DNA of 64,000 nucleotides from Phycisphaerales bacterium (GCA_016710275.1 JADJXS010000001.1:3100001-3164000), one strand, 5' to 3'. Positions 24,855 to 34,272 are shown, numbered from the stretch's first letter. Notes: generated from the letters alone by a model not told the origin. Translations and numbers: made by a program.

Positions 24855-27120
24855 CGCGCCCCGCCGCGACGCCGCGCCGCGTTGGAGCCATCGGGATTGT
24901 CGGCAGCACTCCGATTCCGTGATGCACGCCGCCGTTGTGATCCAGCACCTTCATCCCGGTCCAACTGAACGAAAAGCCACCCGGTAGCATCGTGGAATTC
25001 ACGTTGCCGTTGGTGCCGGCGGTCGGGGCGCCGACGATCTCGCCCAGTTTATAGTGGGCCACGATGCCCATGAAGGTCTCTGCCGCGCTGATCGCCCGCC
25101 CATCGGTCAGAAACGCCACCCGGGCCGACAGGCGCGGAGCAACCGGCTGCACCGGCCAGCCGCTCTCATGAAACGTCAGGCCGATGCGATCCGGGCGCGC
25201 GGGCGTCGGCACATGCCACTGGGGCGACCGCATCACGCTCGGCGTAATCCGCTGCAGCAGGGAGATGAAGACATTGCTGCGCGGATAACCGCGCACATCC
25301 ACGACAATGCCCTTGGCCGTGTTCAGCCGCTCGCCGAGGGCGGCGAATTCCTGGTCCGTGGCGCGCTCGATGTCGATGTACAGGATTCCCTCGCGCAGCT
25401 CCGCGATCGGCTCGGGGCGCGCCTCGGGCAGAGACGCCGCCGCCATTCCGCTGCCGCCGCGGGTCAGCGTCACGGTGCGCTTGTCTCCGTCGAGGCCCTC
25501 CACTTCCAGCGTGACGGACGAGCCGAAACTCCCTTCGAGCACCTCGGATTGTGCGCGCCAACGTCGCCACTGCGGCGCTCCGGAAATCCGCGCTTCGGTG
25601 CGTTCGACGGCCGACTTCGCGTCCACCCCGTCGATTGACACGATCGCATCCCCGGGCCGGAGCTGATTTTCAGCGCCGTCGGCGACAGGCGCACCCTCCC
25701 CCGCCGCGACCTGAGTCACGATGAGCCGGTCCTCGATCCAGCGCGTGGTGATCGGCGGCCGGGCGTTGGCCCCTCCGCAAGGGTGGGCAACCCAGACGTG
25801 CCCATCGTGCAGATCGACGAGCATGCGCCGCAGCACGTCGTGGAACGCACACTCATCCGCGGCCGTCGCCGCGCTGCGCAGCGACTGGCCCAGCGTGGCG
25901 TGCCAATCGCTTCGGACCACGTCGAAGTAGGGGTAGAAATGCTGCAGCACATTCCACGCGAGCATTACCGTCGCCAGCCGGGTGGCGCGGTCGTCCGCGG
26001 TGAAGCCGCCCGCCGGTGCGGGTTCCTGCGTCGGAGGCTCGCAAACCGGCAGCGTCCCGCGCTCGTCGGCCCACACCCGCAGCGGTACGACGCAGGTCAG
26101 TCCCCCGCCGATCTCCGCTCGCCACAGGCTCTGCGCCGGGTCCTCGTCCGCCGCGATCGGCTGTCCCGGCATCGGTTCATGGCGAACCCGGCGCGAGCTG
26201 TAGATGCTCTGGCCGGCGGTCTTCTGGCCGCAGCCCATATGGCGATAGGCGCGAACGAACTGAGATTCCGTTCCTGGCGCCGAAAGGACGGCGGGGTGAA
26301 CGGGCGGTTCGGCTCCGTTTGTCTCGAAGATCTGAACGGTTGGGGCGATCGGGGCGAACAGCTCACGAAGGCGATCGGTAAGCTCCGCGGCGCTGTCGGC
26401 CGATTCCACGCGGCGCACCGCATTGATCAGAAAGGCATCCCAATTCACGGAGGCGGCCGCATCGCTGGGGTGAAAGTGGCGCACGAATCCGGCCAGGCGG
26501 GTCAGCGCCCGCAGATTTTCTTCGGCCCGGCCCTCGAGCGGCCGCGCCGGCTCTCTCTTCACCGGCGCAGCATCGCCGACGACTTCGAACCGGAGATTGT
26601 CGATGTCCATTGCTCCGGCGCTCGTCAGGAACGCCCCGATGTTGATGGTGAGTGCGTCGTCGTCAATGTCGCCCTTGATTTCGATCGGGGTCCAGTCGCG
26701 CGCCTTGATGGGTCGGTCGCCCAGGTTCTCGAAGAACCCGCGCTTGTCGTTGGGCCGATCCACCCTGATCCACACATGCCCGCCGGCTTTTGCGCCTTCT
26801 GAAATTCGCACGACGCAGCGCAGCGCGATCGTCTTTCCGCGAAAGGGAGTCGCGTCGAAGCTCTGCATCACGTTTCCGATCTGCCCGCTGCCGTCGTAGC
26901 GCAGCCGCGCGAAACGCTCCCCCTGCTCCGCTCCGTCCGCGACGAGTTCCGCCGATGTTCCGGGCGTTGGGATCGACCAACCGGTCGGCGGGCCGCCCGG
27001 CTCGCCGCCCTCGAAGCCGCCATTGACGGGACCGTCCACGCGAATCAGCCAGGCCTGCGCCGCGGTCGAGAGAAGAAGAAGCGGGAGGATGAGCAGGCAC
27101 AGGTGACGCGGTCGGATCAT
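24814..27120 (-). CDS. S41 family (tail-specific type) serine peptidase with PDZ domain
   Basis: A 768-residue exported peptidase. The signal peptide is MIRPRHLCLLILPLLLLSTAAQA. About 25-190 form a jelly-roll-like domain (VNGGFEGGEPGGPPTGWSIP, MDIDNLRFEVVGD) typical of secreted S41 proteins in this phylum. A helical linker follows. A PDZ-like domain (AIVSIDGVDAKSAVERTE, VTLEVEGLDGDKRTVTLTRGG) precedes the catalytic domain. That domain has VVDVRGYPRSN, FLTDGRAISAAETFMGI holding the likely nucleophile serine, and GEIVGAPTAGTNGN. S41 peptidases use a Ser/Lys dyad; the lysine is not assigned with certainty here. The start is ATG at 27120 with GGAG upstream. Confidence 0.88.
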   Translation of the reverse strand: MIRPRHLCLLILPLLLLSTAAQAWLIRVDGPVNGGFEGGEPGGPPTGWSIPTPGTSAELVADGAEQGERFARLRYDGSGQIGNVMQSFDATPFRGKTIALRCVVRISEGAKAGGHVWIRVDRPNDKRGFFENLGDRPIKARDWTPIEIKGDIDDDALTINIGAFLTSAGAMDIDNLRFEVVGDAAPVKREPARPLEGRAEENLRALTRLAGFVRHFHPSDAAASVNWDAFLINAVRRVESADSAAELTDRLRELFAPIAPTVQIFETNGAEPPVHPAVLSAPGTESQFVRAYRHMGCGQKTAGQSIYSSRRVRHEPMPGQPIAADEDPAQSLWRAEIGGGLTCVVPLRVWADERGTLPVCEPPTQEPAPAGGFTADDRATRLATVMLAWNVLQHFYPYFDVVRSDWHATLGQSLRSAATAADECAFHDVLRRMLVDLHDGHVWVAHPCGGANARPPITTRWIEDRLIVTQVAAGEGAPVADGAENQLRPGDAIVSIDGVDAKSAVERTEARISGAPQWRRWRAQSEVLEGSFGSSVTLEVEGLDGDKRTVTLTRGGSGMAAASLPEARPEPIAELREGILYIDIERATDQEFAALGERLNTAKGIVVDVRGYPRSNVFISLLQRITPSVMRSPQWHVPTPARPDRIGLTFHESGWPVQPVAPRLSARVAFLTDGRAISAAETFMGIVAHYKLGEIVGAPTAGTNGNVNSTMLPGGFSFSWTGMKVLDHNGGVHHGIGVLPTIPMAPTRRGVAAGRDELLEKAIEVVSK

Positions 27121-27298
27121 GTGCTTCTCCGGGGGGTCTAAGGGGTCGCTCGGTTGCGCGCAGCCGGCGCGCATGACGCCACTCGAAGAATAAACGCGCT
27201 TTTCACTGCGGTTGTGCGAAGTTGTCAGGCCGATCGGCGGGCAAGCGCCGCCCGGATCGCCCCCCGCCCGGATGCCCCCCAGCCCGCGCGCACCGCGG

Positions 27299-28036
27299 CT
27301 ACCAGAACAGCCAGTCGCGGGCGCTCACCATGTACACATACAAGGCCAGGTTGGTCACTGCGTGGGTGATGATCAGGCAGGTCAGGCTGCGCGTGTAATA
27401 GAACAGGGCGTTGAAGATCAGCCAGCAGACGATGCTGACGGCCCAATTGTTGGGGTGCTGTGCGACGGAAAGCAGCGCCGTGCCGATGAACGCGCGCCAG
27501 GCGAACTGCCCCATCGGGATTTTCTCGAAATCCTCCCAGCGAATGAAGGCCCGCAGGAGGAACCCGCGCCAGAAGATCTCCTCGACGATGGGAACAGCCG
27601 TGCAGGCGACGAGAATTCGCAGCGTGACCGTCGTCCACAGCAGAACGCCGTCGCCGAACTTGTCGTGCGGGTTCACGACCTCCGGCTCGGCGCTTCCCAG
27701 CGGGGGTAGGCCGGCCGGCACACCCAGCCCGTTCAGCCAATGCTGGCCGGCCGCCCACATGGCCGCTGTCGCCACCCCGACCACGACGGCCAGCGTGACA
27801 TGCGGCCGTCCGAGCGGCGGCAGGTGACGGGCCAGAAGCTCGAAGACCAGCAGCGCCCCGATTCCCCGGATCGCGATGGCCAGCCAACGGAGATGATCGG
27901 GGAAAACAAAATCCTGAAGCGTTAACAGCAACAAGTAGACGAGAAACGGGGCCATGAAGACGATGTCCGGCCGGTCCGCGGCGAGGCGGTCGATCCGCCC
28001 GCGGGCGGAAGTCGGTTCCGTCAATGGCGAATTCAT
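27299..28036 (-). CDS. CPBP family intramembrane (CAAX-type) metalloprotease-like protein
   Basis: A 245-residue membrane protein of the CPBP (Abi/Rce1-like) family, which cleaves within the membrane. It has about six membrane segments. The core motifs are present: VPIVEEIFWRGFLLRAFIRW gives the EExxxR motif, followed by SVAQHPNNWAVSI and LIITHAVTNLALY with the two conserved histidines. The frame continues 200 codons upstream without family similarity, so the ATG at 28036 (MNSPLTEP) is taken as start. It is divergent from the amidase gene. The substrate is unknown; the family includes bacteriocin-immunity and protein-processing members. Confidence 0.85.
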   Translation of the reverse strand: MNSPLTEPTSARGRIDRLAADRPDIVFMAPFLVYLLLLTLQDFVFPDHLRWLAIAIRGIGALLVFELLARHLPPLGRPHVTLAVVVGVATAAMWAAGQHWLNGLGVPAGLPPLGSAEPEVVNPHDKFGDGVLLWTTVTLRILVACTAVPIVEEIFWRGFLLRAFIRWEDFEKIPMGQFAWRAFIGTALLSVAQHPNNWAVSIVCWLIFNALFYYTRSLTCLIITHAVTNLALYVYMVSARDWLFW

Positions 28037-28138
28037 GCCGGCATCGCTACCTTTCGCGGTGCGGATGGTACCGCTTTCCCGATAGATCGACCGGACCATC
28101 GACCGCGAAACACCGAACCCCGGTTCCCCGAGCGCACC

Positions 28139-29320
28139 ATGCGAACTCCATGCGTCTGCGTCACGCTGTCGGCCGCCCTGCTGTTGGCCGCCGGCTGCAC
28201 CCGCCCTGACCGCGGCGCGCCCCCCGACGCCGCGATCGACCCGATGGTGTCCGTGAACACGCTGCATCCGGCACCCGAAGACTACGCCCGTTCGCGGATC
28301 GGATCGGCCGAGTGTCCGATCCCGCCGTGGACCAAGTTCCTGCGCGGCGTGAAGATCGTGCTGGACCCGGGGCATGGCGGGGACGCACACCGCCGCGGAT
28401 TCAAGCGCGGTCCGACGGGCGTCCGGGAAGCGGAGATGAACCTGCGCGTGGCGCAGTACCTGCGCGATCTGCTGGTGCACGTCGGGGCGGAAGTGCGGCT
28501 GACGCGCGAAACAGACGTGGACCTCTCGTTGGCGGCGCGCGCGGGGGTGGCAAACGAATGGGGCGCGGACATCTTCATTTCGCTTCATCACAACGCCGTC
28601 GATAACAAGCCCGAAGTGAACTACACGTCCGTGTGGTATCACGCCGACGTGGATCATCACCCCGCCAACCTCGATCTCGCCCGCTACCTCGCACAGGGCC
28701 TTTACGACGGTTTTCCGATGCCGTCCTTCACGGACGTGCCGCTCAAAAGTGACCAGTTGATGTATCCGGCCGGATTCGGCGTGCTTTCGAATGCCCGCGT
28801 CACGGCCGCGCTGACCGAAAGCTCCTTTTTCTCAAACCCGGCGGAAGAACAGCGTCTGCGCAATCCCGCGTACAGCCTTCGCGAAGCGCACGCACTGTTC
28901 CTCGCGCTGGCCCGCTACGCCGTCGCCGGGCTGCCGCGCGTGCAGTTGCTCGAACCGACCTCGGCAGTCGTCGGTCCCAATGGCGGATTGGTGAGGATGC
29001 GTCTGGACGACGGACTGCGCGGGCGAAAGAGCTGGGGCTTCGCCCGGCAGATGATCCTGACCGATTCAATCGTGGTGCGGCTTGATGGACGGCGGATTGC
29101 GCACGCGTTCCAGAACGACGGGTACCTGCTGGAGGTCGAGTTACCCGCCGGCCTGGAACCCGGCACGCACACGCTGGACGTCCGATTTCAGAACATGAAC
29201 AAAAATTCCGTCCTGAACCCGCGAATCGAGCTGCGGGTGGAGAACCCACCCGGCCCGGGGCAGGCCCGTCGGGATGGTCCGGGGCGGCGGACAGCGGCCC
29301 AACCGGCTGCGGGGCGGTAG
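28139..29320 (+). CDS. Lipoprotein N-acetylmuramoyl-L-alanine amidase (Amidase_3)
   Basis: A zinc amidase that cleaves the bond between N-acetylmuramic acid and L-alanine in peptidoglycan. The 393 residues start with a lipoprotein signal (LLLAAGC, acylated cysteine C20), so the enzyme is membrane-anchored. The catalytic domain (about 70-265) shows VLDPGHGG (H79), REAEMNL (E97), FISLHHNA (zinc histidine) and ALTESSFFSN (catalytic glutamate), which is complete for the family. The C-terminal ~120 residues form a beta-rich domain of unknown type (LVRMRLDDGLRG, GTHTLDVRFQN). The start is ATG at 28139. It is divergent from the CPBP protease. Confidence 0.93.
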   Translation: MRTPCVCVTLSAALLLAAGCTRPDRGAPPDAAIDPMVSVNTLHPAPEDYARSRIGSAECPIPPWTKFLRGVKIVLDPGHGGDAHRRGFKRGPTGVREAEMNLRVAQYLRDLLVHVGAEVRLTRETDVDLSLAARAGVANEWGADIFISLHHNAVDNKPEVNYTSVWYHADVDHHPANLDLARYLAQGLYDGFPMPSFTDVPLKSDQLMYPAGFGVLSNARVTAALTESSFFSNPAEEQRLRNPAYSLREAHALFLALARYAVAGLPRVQLLEPTSAVVGPNGGLVRMRLDDGLRGRKSWGFARQMILTDSIVVRLDGRRIAHAFQNDGYLLEVELPAGLEPGTHTLDVRFQNMNKNSVLNPRIELRVENPPGPGQARRDGPGRRTAAQPAAGR

Positions 29321-29370
29321 GAGTTGCGAAGTTCGAGCGTTTCGTGAATTGGGTCATTATATAACGCCGC

Positions 29371-29398
29371 TTGATCGACCCGCCGGATATGCTATTCT
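29371..29398 (+). promoter_or_regulatory. Promoter with extended -10 upstream of the pilin-like gene
   Basis: TTGATC (29371-29376), a 16-bp spacer and TATTCT (29393-29398), preceded by TG one base upstream (extended -10), lie 61 nt before the ATG at 29460. Confidence 0.5.
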
Positions 29399-29459
29399 GG
29401 CGACAGGGAGTGTCCGCGCTCTGCCCGCGGCGGCCCGTTTTCCCGGAAGGAACCAGACC

Positions 29460-30476
29460 ATGTTTGCTGTTCGGCGCGTGCGCAGCGGATTCACGCTGAT
29501 CGAGCTGCTGGTAGTCGTGGCGATCATCGCGCTGCTGATCTCGATCCTGCTGCCGTCGCTGGCCGCCGCTCGCGAGCAGACCAAGTCTCTGAAGTGCCAG
29601 GCCAATTTGCGCTCGCTGGGACAGGGTGTGATGGCGTACGCGGCGGAGTGGAACGACCGCCTGCCGGGCGGAGTACATCCCGCGTTGTATCGCTATCAGG
29701 GAATCACCGCCCTGACCAACAACCCGATCAACTCGATGTCGGTCACACAGGCCGAGCGCGAGCAGCGCCGCTTCCTGACATTCCTCATCAAGGATTCGTT
29801 CAAGGATTCGAGCCAGGGCTTTGACAGCATCGCCGACCAGGTGGCGACCTGCCCCACGCTGGCGTCGATCAACCCCGATTCGAACTTCGTGCTGTACAAG
29901 GGGCTGACCAACCGCTCGGCCTATCCGACTCACTACGTCATCAACAATGTCGGGCCGAATGCGGTCGATGGGGCCGGCACGGCCACGCCGATCGGCAACG
30001 TCCGCACCACGTCGCCGGCCTACTACTTCGGCATCAACCCCCCCTACGGCGACCCGCAGCGCGACGCGCTGATGCAGCAATTCCCCCCCGCTGTGCTCTC
30101 CAAGGTCGCGCGATCGGCCGAGGAGTGGATGATTGCCGACGCCTGGTACCGGCCGCGCACCAATGCGGCTCAGCCCGGCCTTCAGCAGGAAGGCCCCTAC
30201 CAGGTCGATTGGACCGGCAACGCGCTGCCCAACTTCGCGCCGCACTCGGCCAAGCGCCGCGAGTACTCCTTCACCACGGAGTCGGCCCGCGATGCCGATG
30301 CTGCCAACGTCCGGCGTTCGCGGCAGGACGGCCGCACCAACACGGTGTTCTTCGACGGACACGTGGATGCGGTGAAGTCCAAGCGCATGATCGCCAACGG
30401 CTTTGAGCTGTTGTACGGCTTCCCCGGCACCGTGAACCCGGCCGCCACGCTGCCCGCGGGCGCATACTGGGAATGA
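29460..30476 (+). CDS. Prepilin-type N-terminal methylation protein with H-X9-DG-like tail
   Basis: A 338-residue pseudopilin-like protein. The type IV prepilin signal MFAVRRVRSGFTLIELLVVVAIIALLISILLP has its cleavage point between G10 and F11 and E15 at the +5 position. A long N-terminal helix follows (AAREQTKSLKCQANLRSLGQGVMAYAAEW). The C-terminal NTVFFDGHVDAVK matches the H-X9-DG type end common in planctomycete pseudopilins (DUF1559-like and relatives). Such proteins are exported and processed by a prepilin peptidase; each genome carries many, and individual roles are unknown. The start is ATG at 29460, preceded by GGAAGGAA. It overlaps the next gene by four bases (ATGA). Confidence 0.9.
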   Translation: MFAVRRVRSGFTLIELLVVVAIIALLISILLPSLAAAREQTKSLKCQANLRSLGQGVMAYAAEWNDRLPGGVHPALYRYQGITALTNNPINSMSVTQAEREQRRFLTFLIKDSFKDSSQGFDSIADQVATCPTLASINPDSNFVLYKGLTNRSAYPTHYVINNVGPNAVDGAGTATPIGNVRTTSPAYYFGINPPYGDPQRDALMQQFPPAVLSKVARSAEEWMIADAWYRPRTNAAQPGLQQEGPYQVDWTGNALPNFAPHSAKRREYSFTTESARDADAANVRRSRQDGRTNTVFFDGHVDAVKSKRMIANGFELLYGFPGTVNPAATLPAGAYWE

Positions 30477-30979
30477 CGGCTGCGAGCGGCGCCTCTCCCG
30501 GCGAAACCGTCGAAGTGCGGGTTCGCCTGATTTCCGCCGCGGAGGTTGCTTCGGTTCATGCCATGATCGCGGCGATTTTCGCCGACTACGGCTACGCCTT
30601 TGATCCCGCCCGCGAAGACACGCACCTGCTTTGCCCACATGCTTACTTTGCCGAACAGGGCGGCGCCTTCTGGGTGGCGATACGCGCCGAGTCGGTGGTC
30701 GGCTGCGTCGGAGCGATTCCACATGCCGACGAGGGATTCGGGGAATTGAAGGCGCTCTATGTCGCCCCGGCGGCCCGGCGCGGCGGCCTGGGCGAGCGAC
30801 TTACACGACACTGTATTGAGTTTCTGCGAAGCGCGGGCTGCGCGCAGGTGCGCCTGTGGAGCGACACGAAATTCATCGACGCGCACTGGCTCTATGAACG
30901 GCTCGGATTTCAGAGAATCGACCGGCGCGACGTTCGTGCAGTGAACGAATACAGCGAGTTCTGCTACGCGCTCGATTGA
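30473..30979 (+). CDS. GNAT family N-acetyltransferase
   Basis: A 168-residue acyl-CoA-dependent N-acetyltransferase. The core includes ESVVGCVGAIPHADEGFGELKALYVAPAARRGGLGERLTRHCIEFLRSAGC. The acetyl-CoA loop is ARRGGLGERL, and the C-terminal helix-strand reads HWLYERLGFQRIDRR. The substrate is not deducible. The ATG overlaps the stop of the pilin-like gene (ATGA), indicating translational coupling. No ribosome-binding site of its own is obvious. Confidence 0.88.
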   Translation: MTAASGASPGETVEVRVRLISAAEVASVHAMIAAIFADYGYAFDPAREDTHLLCPHAYFAEQGGAFWVAIRAESVVGCVGAIPHADEGFGELKALYVAPAARRGGLGERLTRHCIEFLRSAGCAQVRLWSDTKFIDAHWLYERLGFQRIDRRDVRAVNEYSEFCYALD

Positions 30980-31191
30980 CGCTGGCGACGATTTCCCGCG
31001 CGCTCGGTGGTTCACCCGGCGGTTGAAGCTGGTGCGCGCGAGTCCGTCGCTCCGGGGGCGATGTTCTCAAGTCGGCGTGTGCCGCTATGCTGCAAAGCAC
31101 CGGAAGCCGGTTGACGACCCCCGGTTCAGACGCGACTTCCGGGTCGCATTGCCTGCCCTGCCCGTTGTCGTTCGCAAGGAGCCGCCCGACC

Positions 31192-33015
31192 ATGCGTCTG
31201 CTGAGCCGCCCGATCAACAGCCCGGCTTCGTATCATGCCCTTGTTGCCCCGTCGACGGCCGCGTGCGGCGCCTCTGCGCGAGGCTTCACCGCTGCCGCCC
31301 TGCTGTTTGCACTCTCGGCGATTTCCGCCTTCGCACAGCAGACTCAACCTGCATCCGCACCGCCGACGCAGCCTGCGCAGGTGTCCGTCGCCGAACAGGC
31401 CGAACGCGCTCGGCGCTGGATCGCCGCTGCGGACACGGATGAGCCGATTCGCGCGTTTCAATCCGCGGCGGAGATTCGCAAGCGTACGTACTCCGCTCCG
31501 GCTCCGCAGCGCGTGTGGATCGCCCGTGTTGATCTTCGTGCTCCCGGCGTGCGGCTGCAGCTCACCGAGCCGGCCGACTTCGAGGGCGAGGAGGCGAAGT
31601 TTGAGACGCGGTGCGCCAATACGCTCGAATTCGCGCGCCACACCGGCGTGCAACTTGCCTTCAACACCAGCGCGTTCGGCCCTTTTCGCGCCCGGATGGG
31701 GCAGCCGATGAACGTGGCCGGCTTCGCCGCGACCGCGGGCCGCATCTACAGCAAGCCGGAGAAGGACTACGGGGCGCTGCTGATTGATCGTGAGGGCCGC
31801 GCCTCGCTGCGCGGCGCGGCGCGGGATGAAGGCGGCACATGGCACGCCATTCCCGGTTTTCGCATGCTGCTTGACGACGGGCAGATTGTCGTTTCCCAGC
31901 AGGAAGCGGATTCCGGATTCGGCGGCGTCAACCCGCGCACCGCCGTCGGGGTTGATCGCGACGGCGGCACCCTGTGGATCGTCGTTGCCGACGGTCGACA
32001 GAAGGGCGTCGCCGTCGGCTGGACGCTGGTCGAACTGGCGGTGCTGATGGAATCGCTGGGCTGCCGCGACGCTCTCAATCTCGACGGCGGCGGCTCGTCC
32101 ACCTTCGTTCTGGAGGATGAGGCGGGCGTTCATCGCCTGATGAATACGCCGGTCGGCGCCGGGGTGGCCGGCTCGCTGCGGCAGGTTGCACACAATGTCG
32201 GCTTCTACCTGCCCGGAACGGCCATTGCGGCGGCGAAGGCCGCACCGCGCGATCTGCGCGAGGCGATCGTTCGCACCGCCGTGCTGCGCCCGCGCGGGGG
32301 AGAATACTCGCCCGATCAGTCCGGCGTGTTCCTGGACCTGACTTACGGCGGGCGGACGATCCTGCCGATGGACCCGGCCAAGGTCAACGACGTCGGAGCA
32401 ACGCTCAGCGTGATGCTGGACGCCTGGAGACTGACTCCCGGGCCTGCGCCGGAAGCACCGGAGCATTGGTTCGCGGACATGAACCTCGATCGCTTCGAGG
32501 CTTTTGTGAACGCCTGGTATTCGGAGGAGGCTTTCGAGTCGCCGGAACACCCGCTCAGCCGATTGCCGGCCAATGACGCCCGTGGCGTCGCGGCGCTCTG
32601 CCGGGCGGGGTTGGCGAACCCCACCCGCGATTGGCGCGACCTACAGCGGGGAGACATCATTCACTTCGTGCGCCCGGAAGGAACCCGGCAGACCGCGGTT
32701 TTCTGGGGAGCGGACCGCGACGATGAGCAGCGGCCGCGCATCTGGATGTGGAGCGCTTTTCACAACCCCCGTCACGCCTATCCGTTGTTGCCCGGCTCGG
32801 CCCCGGTCGTCACGCCCGGAATCAGCCTGAATTGGGAGCTGTGGGGGGCCGAGATTGACCCGTCGCGGTTCTACGGCGCCGTGTGGCGCGACGCCGACCT
32901 GGCCGCCGGCCGCGGCGCTGCGACCCGCCCTGCGACCGCACCGACCGCGGCGGCGGATGGTGCACCTGAAGATGCAGCACATGGGGAAAAGCAAGCGCCG
33001 GCGACGAAGCCCTGA
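31192..33015 (+). CDS. Secreted phosphodiester glycosidase family (NAGPA-like) protein
   Basis: A 607-residue exported protein. The signal peptide is ARGFTAAALLFALSAISAFAQQ. The NAGPA-type domain (about 95-360) has VNPRTAVGVDRDGGTLWIVVADGR, TLVELAVLMESLGCRDALNLDGGGSSTFV and the preceding FNTSAFGPF. This family removes N-acetylglucosamine or glucose from phosphodiester-linked glycans, or acts on peptidoglycan-related substrates. A C-terminal region of about 200 residues (APEHWFADMNLDRFEAFVNAW, RGDIIHFVRPEGTRQTAVFW) is not recognised and slightly resembles NlpC/CHAP-type folds. The start is ATG at 31192 with AAGGAG 11 nt upstream; an in-frame start at 31087 was rejected. Confidence 0.85.
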   Translation: MRLLSRPINSPASYHALVAPSTAACGASARGFTAAALLFALSAISAFAQQTQPASAPPTQPAQVSVAEQAERARRWIAAADTDEPIRAFQSAAEIRKRTYSAPAPQRVWIARVDLRAPGVRLQLTEPADFEGEEAKFETRCANTLEFARHTGVQLAFNTSAFGPFRARMGQPMNVAGFAATAGRIYSKPEKDYGALLIDREGRASLRGAARDEGGTWHAIPGFRMLLDDGQIVVSQQEADSGFGGVNPRTAVGVDRDGGTLWIVVADGRQKGVAVGWTLVELAVLMESLGCRDALNLDGGGSSTFVLEDEAGVHRLMNTPVGAGVAGSLRQVAHNVGFYLPGTAIAAAKAAPRDLREAIVRTAVLRPRGGEYSPDQSGVFLDLTYGGRTILPMDPAKVNDVGATLSVMLDAWRLTPGPAPEAPEHWFADMNLDRFEAFVNAWYSEEAFESPEHPLSRLPANDARGVAALCRAGLANPTRDWRDLQRGDIIHFVRPEGTRQTAVFWGADRDDEQRPRIWMWSAFHNPRHAYPLLPGSAPVVTPGISLNWELWGAEIDPSRFYGAVWRDADLAAGRGAATRPATAPTAAADGAPEDAAHGEKQAPATKP

Positions 33016-33049
33016 ACCGCCGCCTGCGACCCATCACCAGGAGTTTCGC

Positions 33050-34003
33050 TTGGCTCGTCCCCCGCTTCGAGACGCCGTGCCGGCCGACATGCCGCAGTTG
33101 TACGACCTGTTCAGCGAGGCGCTGCGCTTCGATCTTTTTTCGCCGGGGTTGCTCGAGGAAAAGCTGTTCGCCAATCCGCGGCCGCTTGATGAGCCGGTCA
33201 CCACCGCGAACGCGGCGCGATTCGGCCGCGGGGAGCGCTATCGCGTCGTCATAACGGAAGATGAGCGCGGCGCGGCCGGCGCGATTCAGATCGTGACCCG
33301 GCCGTGGGAGCAGCGGGGATGGATCGGGCTGTTCGCCGTGCGAACCGACTTGCGCCGGCGCGGAATTGGTCGCGGCCTGCTCGAGGCGGCCATTGCACAT
33401 GCGGCCGGCGACGGCGCTCGTACCATCGACCTGATCGGCATTCCGGGGAATTATTTCGCCCCTGCACTCGATCCGCGCTACACGACGGCCCTGTGCCTGC
33501 TGGAGCGGCTGGGCTTCGAGAAGACCGGCGACTGCTGCAACCTGGTCGCGGAACTCAACGGGTTGCCGGAGACCGGCGAGGAGGAGGCGCGGCTGACCCG
33601 CGACGGTATTGAAATCCGCCGCGCGGTCCGCAGCGACGAGGCGCTGCTGGACACTTTCTTCGCCGCGCAGTTCGGGGCGGAATGGCGCTTCGAGTGTGAG
33701 TTGGCGATGCGAAACGCGGTGCCGGCGCTGCACCTCGCGCTGCGGGATGGGCAGGTGATCGCCTTCTCGGCGCACTCATCGCAGAATCGGGAGTGGGGGT
33801 TCTTTGGCCCGATGGGCACCGCGCCGGAGGCCCGCGGCAGCGGCTGCGGGCGGGTGCTGCTGATCCGTTGCCTGGCGGACCTGGCCCACGACGGCCATGC
33901 GACCGCCGTCATTCCCTGGGTCGGGCCGATCGGTTTCTATGCGCGGAGTGTCAAAGCGCGGGTCGAGCGTGTGTTCTGGCGGATGCGCCGCACACTGGCG
34001 TGA
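33050..34003 (+). CDS. Tandem GNAT acetyltransferase (two GNAT domains)
   Basis: A 317-residue protein built of two GNAT folds. The first (about 1-165) has GWIGLFAVRTDLRRRGIGRGLLEAAIAHA with a good acetyl-CoA loop (RRRGIGRG) and ALCLLERLGFEKTGDC. The second (about 175-317) has WGFFGPMGTAPEARGSGCGRVLLIRCLADLAHDG, with RGSGCGR as the loop. The start is the TTG at 33050, because AGGAG sits 6 nt before it and the GNAT fold starts there (RDAVPADMPQLYDL). Longer frames from ATGs at 32957-32981 overlap the previous gene. Substrate unknown. Confidence 0.8.
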   Translation: MARPPLRDAVPADMPQLYDLFSEALRFDLFSPGLLEEKLFANPRPLDEPVTTANAARFGRGERYRVVITEDERGAAGAIQIVTRPWEQRGWIGLFAVRTDLRRRGIGRGLLEAAIAHAAGDGARTIDLIGIPGNYFAPALDPRYTTALCLLERLGFEKTGDCCNLVAELNGLPETGEEEARLTRDGIEIRRAVRSDEALLDTFFAAQFGAEWRFECELAMRNAVPALHLALRDGQVIAFSAHSSQNREWGFFGPMGTAPEARGSGCGRVLLIRCLADLAHDGHATAVIPWVGPIGFYARSVKARVERVFWRMRRTLA

Positions 34004-34018
34004 GGGGGTGGATCGAAG

Positions 34019-34092
34019 CGCACCCGGAGGGATTCGAACCCCCAACCCTCGGTTCCGAAGACCGATGCTCTGTCCAATTGAGCTACGGGTGC
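34019..34092 (-). tRNA. tRNA-Arg (anticodon TCG)
   Basis: A complete cloverleaf: acceptor GCACCCG/CGGGTGC, D-stem GCTC/GAGC, anticodon stem TCGGT/ACCGA with loop CTTCGGA (anticodon TCG, reads CGA). The T-arm is GGGGG TTCGAAT CCCTC and the discriminator is G. It is 74 nt including the discriminator; CCA is not encoded. Confidence 0.95.
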
Positions 34093-34122
34093 AATGCCTG
34101 GGGGCCGGGGATCGACATTCGC

Positions 34123-34272
34123 CTAGAACTTGTGCCGCACGTTGATCCGGCGGCCGAGTTTGCGCTTGCGGTTGATCGTCTTGCGCCCGTTCTTGGTCCG
34201 CATTCGTGCGCGGAAGCCGTGTTTACGGCTGCGCTTGCGGTGGCTGATTCGCCGTTCGTGATGCATGCCCAT
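34123..34272 (-). CDS. rpmH: 50S ribosomal protein L34
   Basis: A short, very basic large-subunit ribosomal protein (49 residues). The family core SHRKRSRKHGFRARMRTKNG and RKTINRKRKLGR is unmistakable. The N-terminus is slightly extended (MGMHHERRI) and the C-terminal INVRHKF replaces the usual shorter end. The start is ATG at 34272, with AAGGA nine nt upstream; the ATG two codons later is an alternative. A CATAAT box at about 34309-34314 may be its promoter. Unlike in many bacteria, rnpA is not adjacent downstream. Confidence 0.93.
   Translation of the reverse strand: MGMHHERRISHRKRSRKHGFRARMRTKNGRKTINRKRKLGRRINVRHKF

Noticed and set aside
27225..27887. Alternative frame over the CPBP protease gene
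   Set aside because: The overlapping frame starting at 28036 carries the complete EExxxR and histidine motifs; this one has none.
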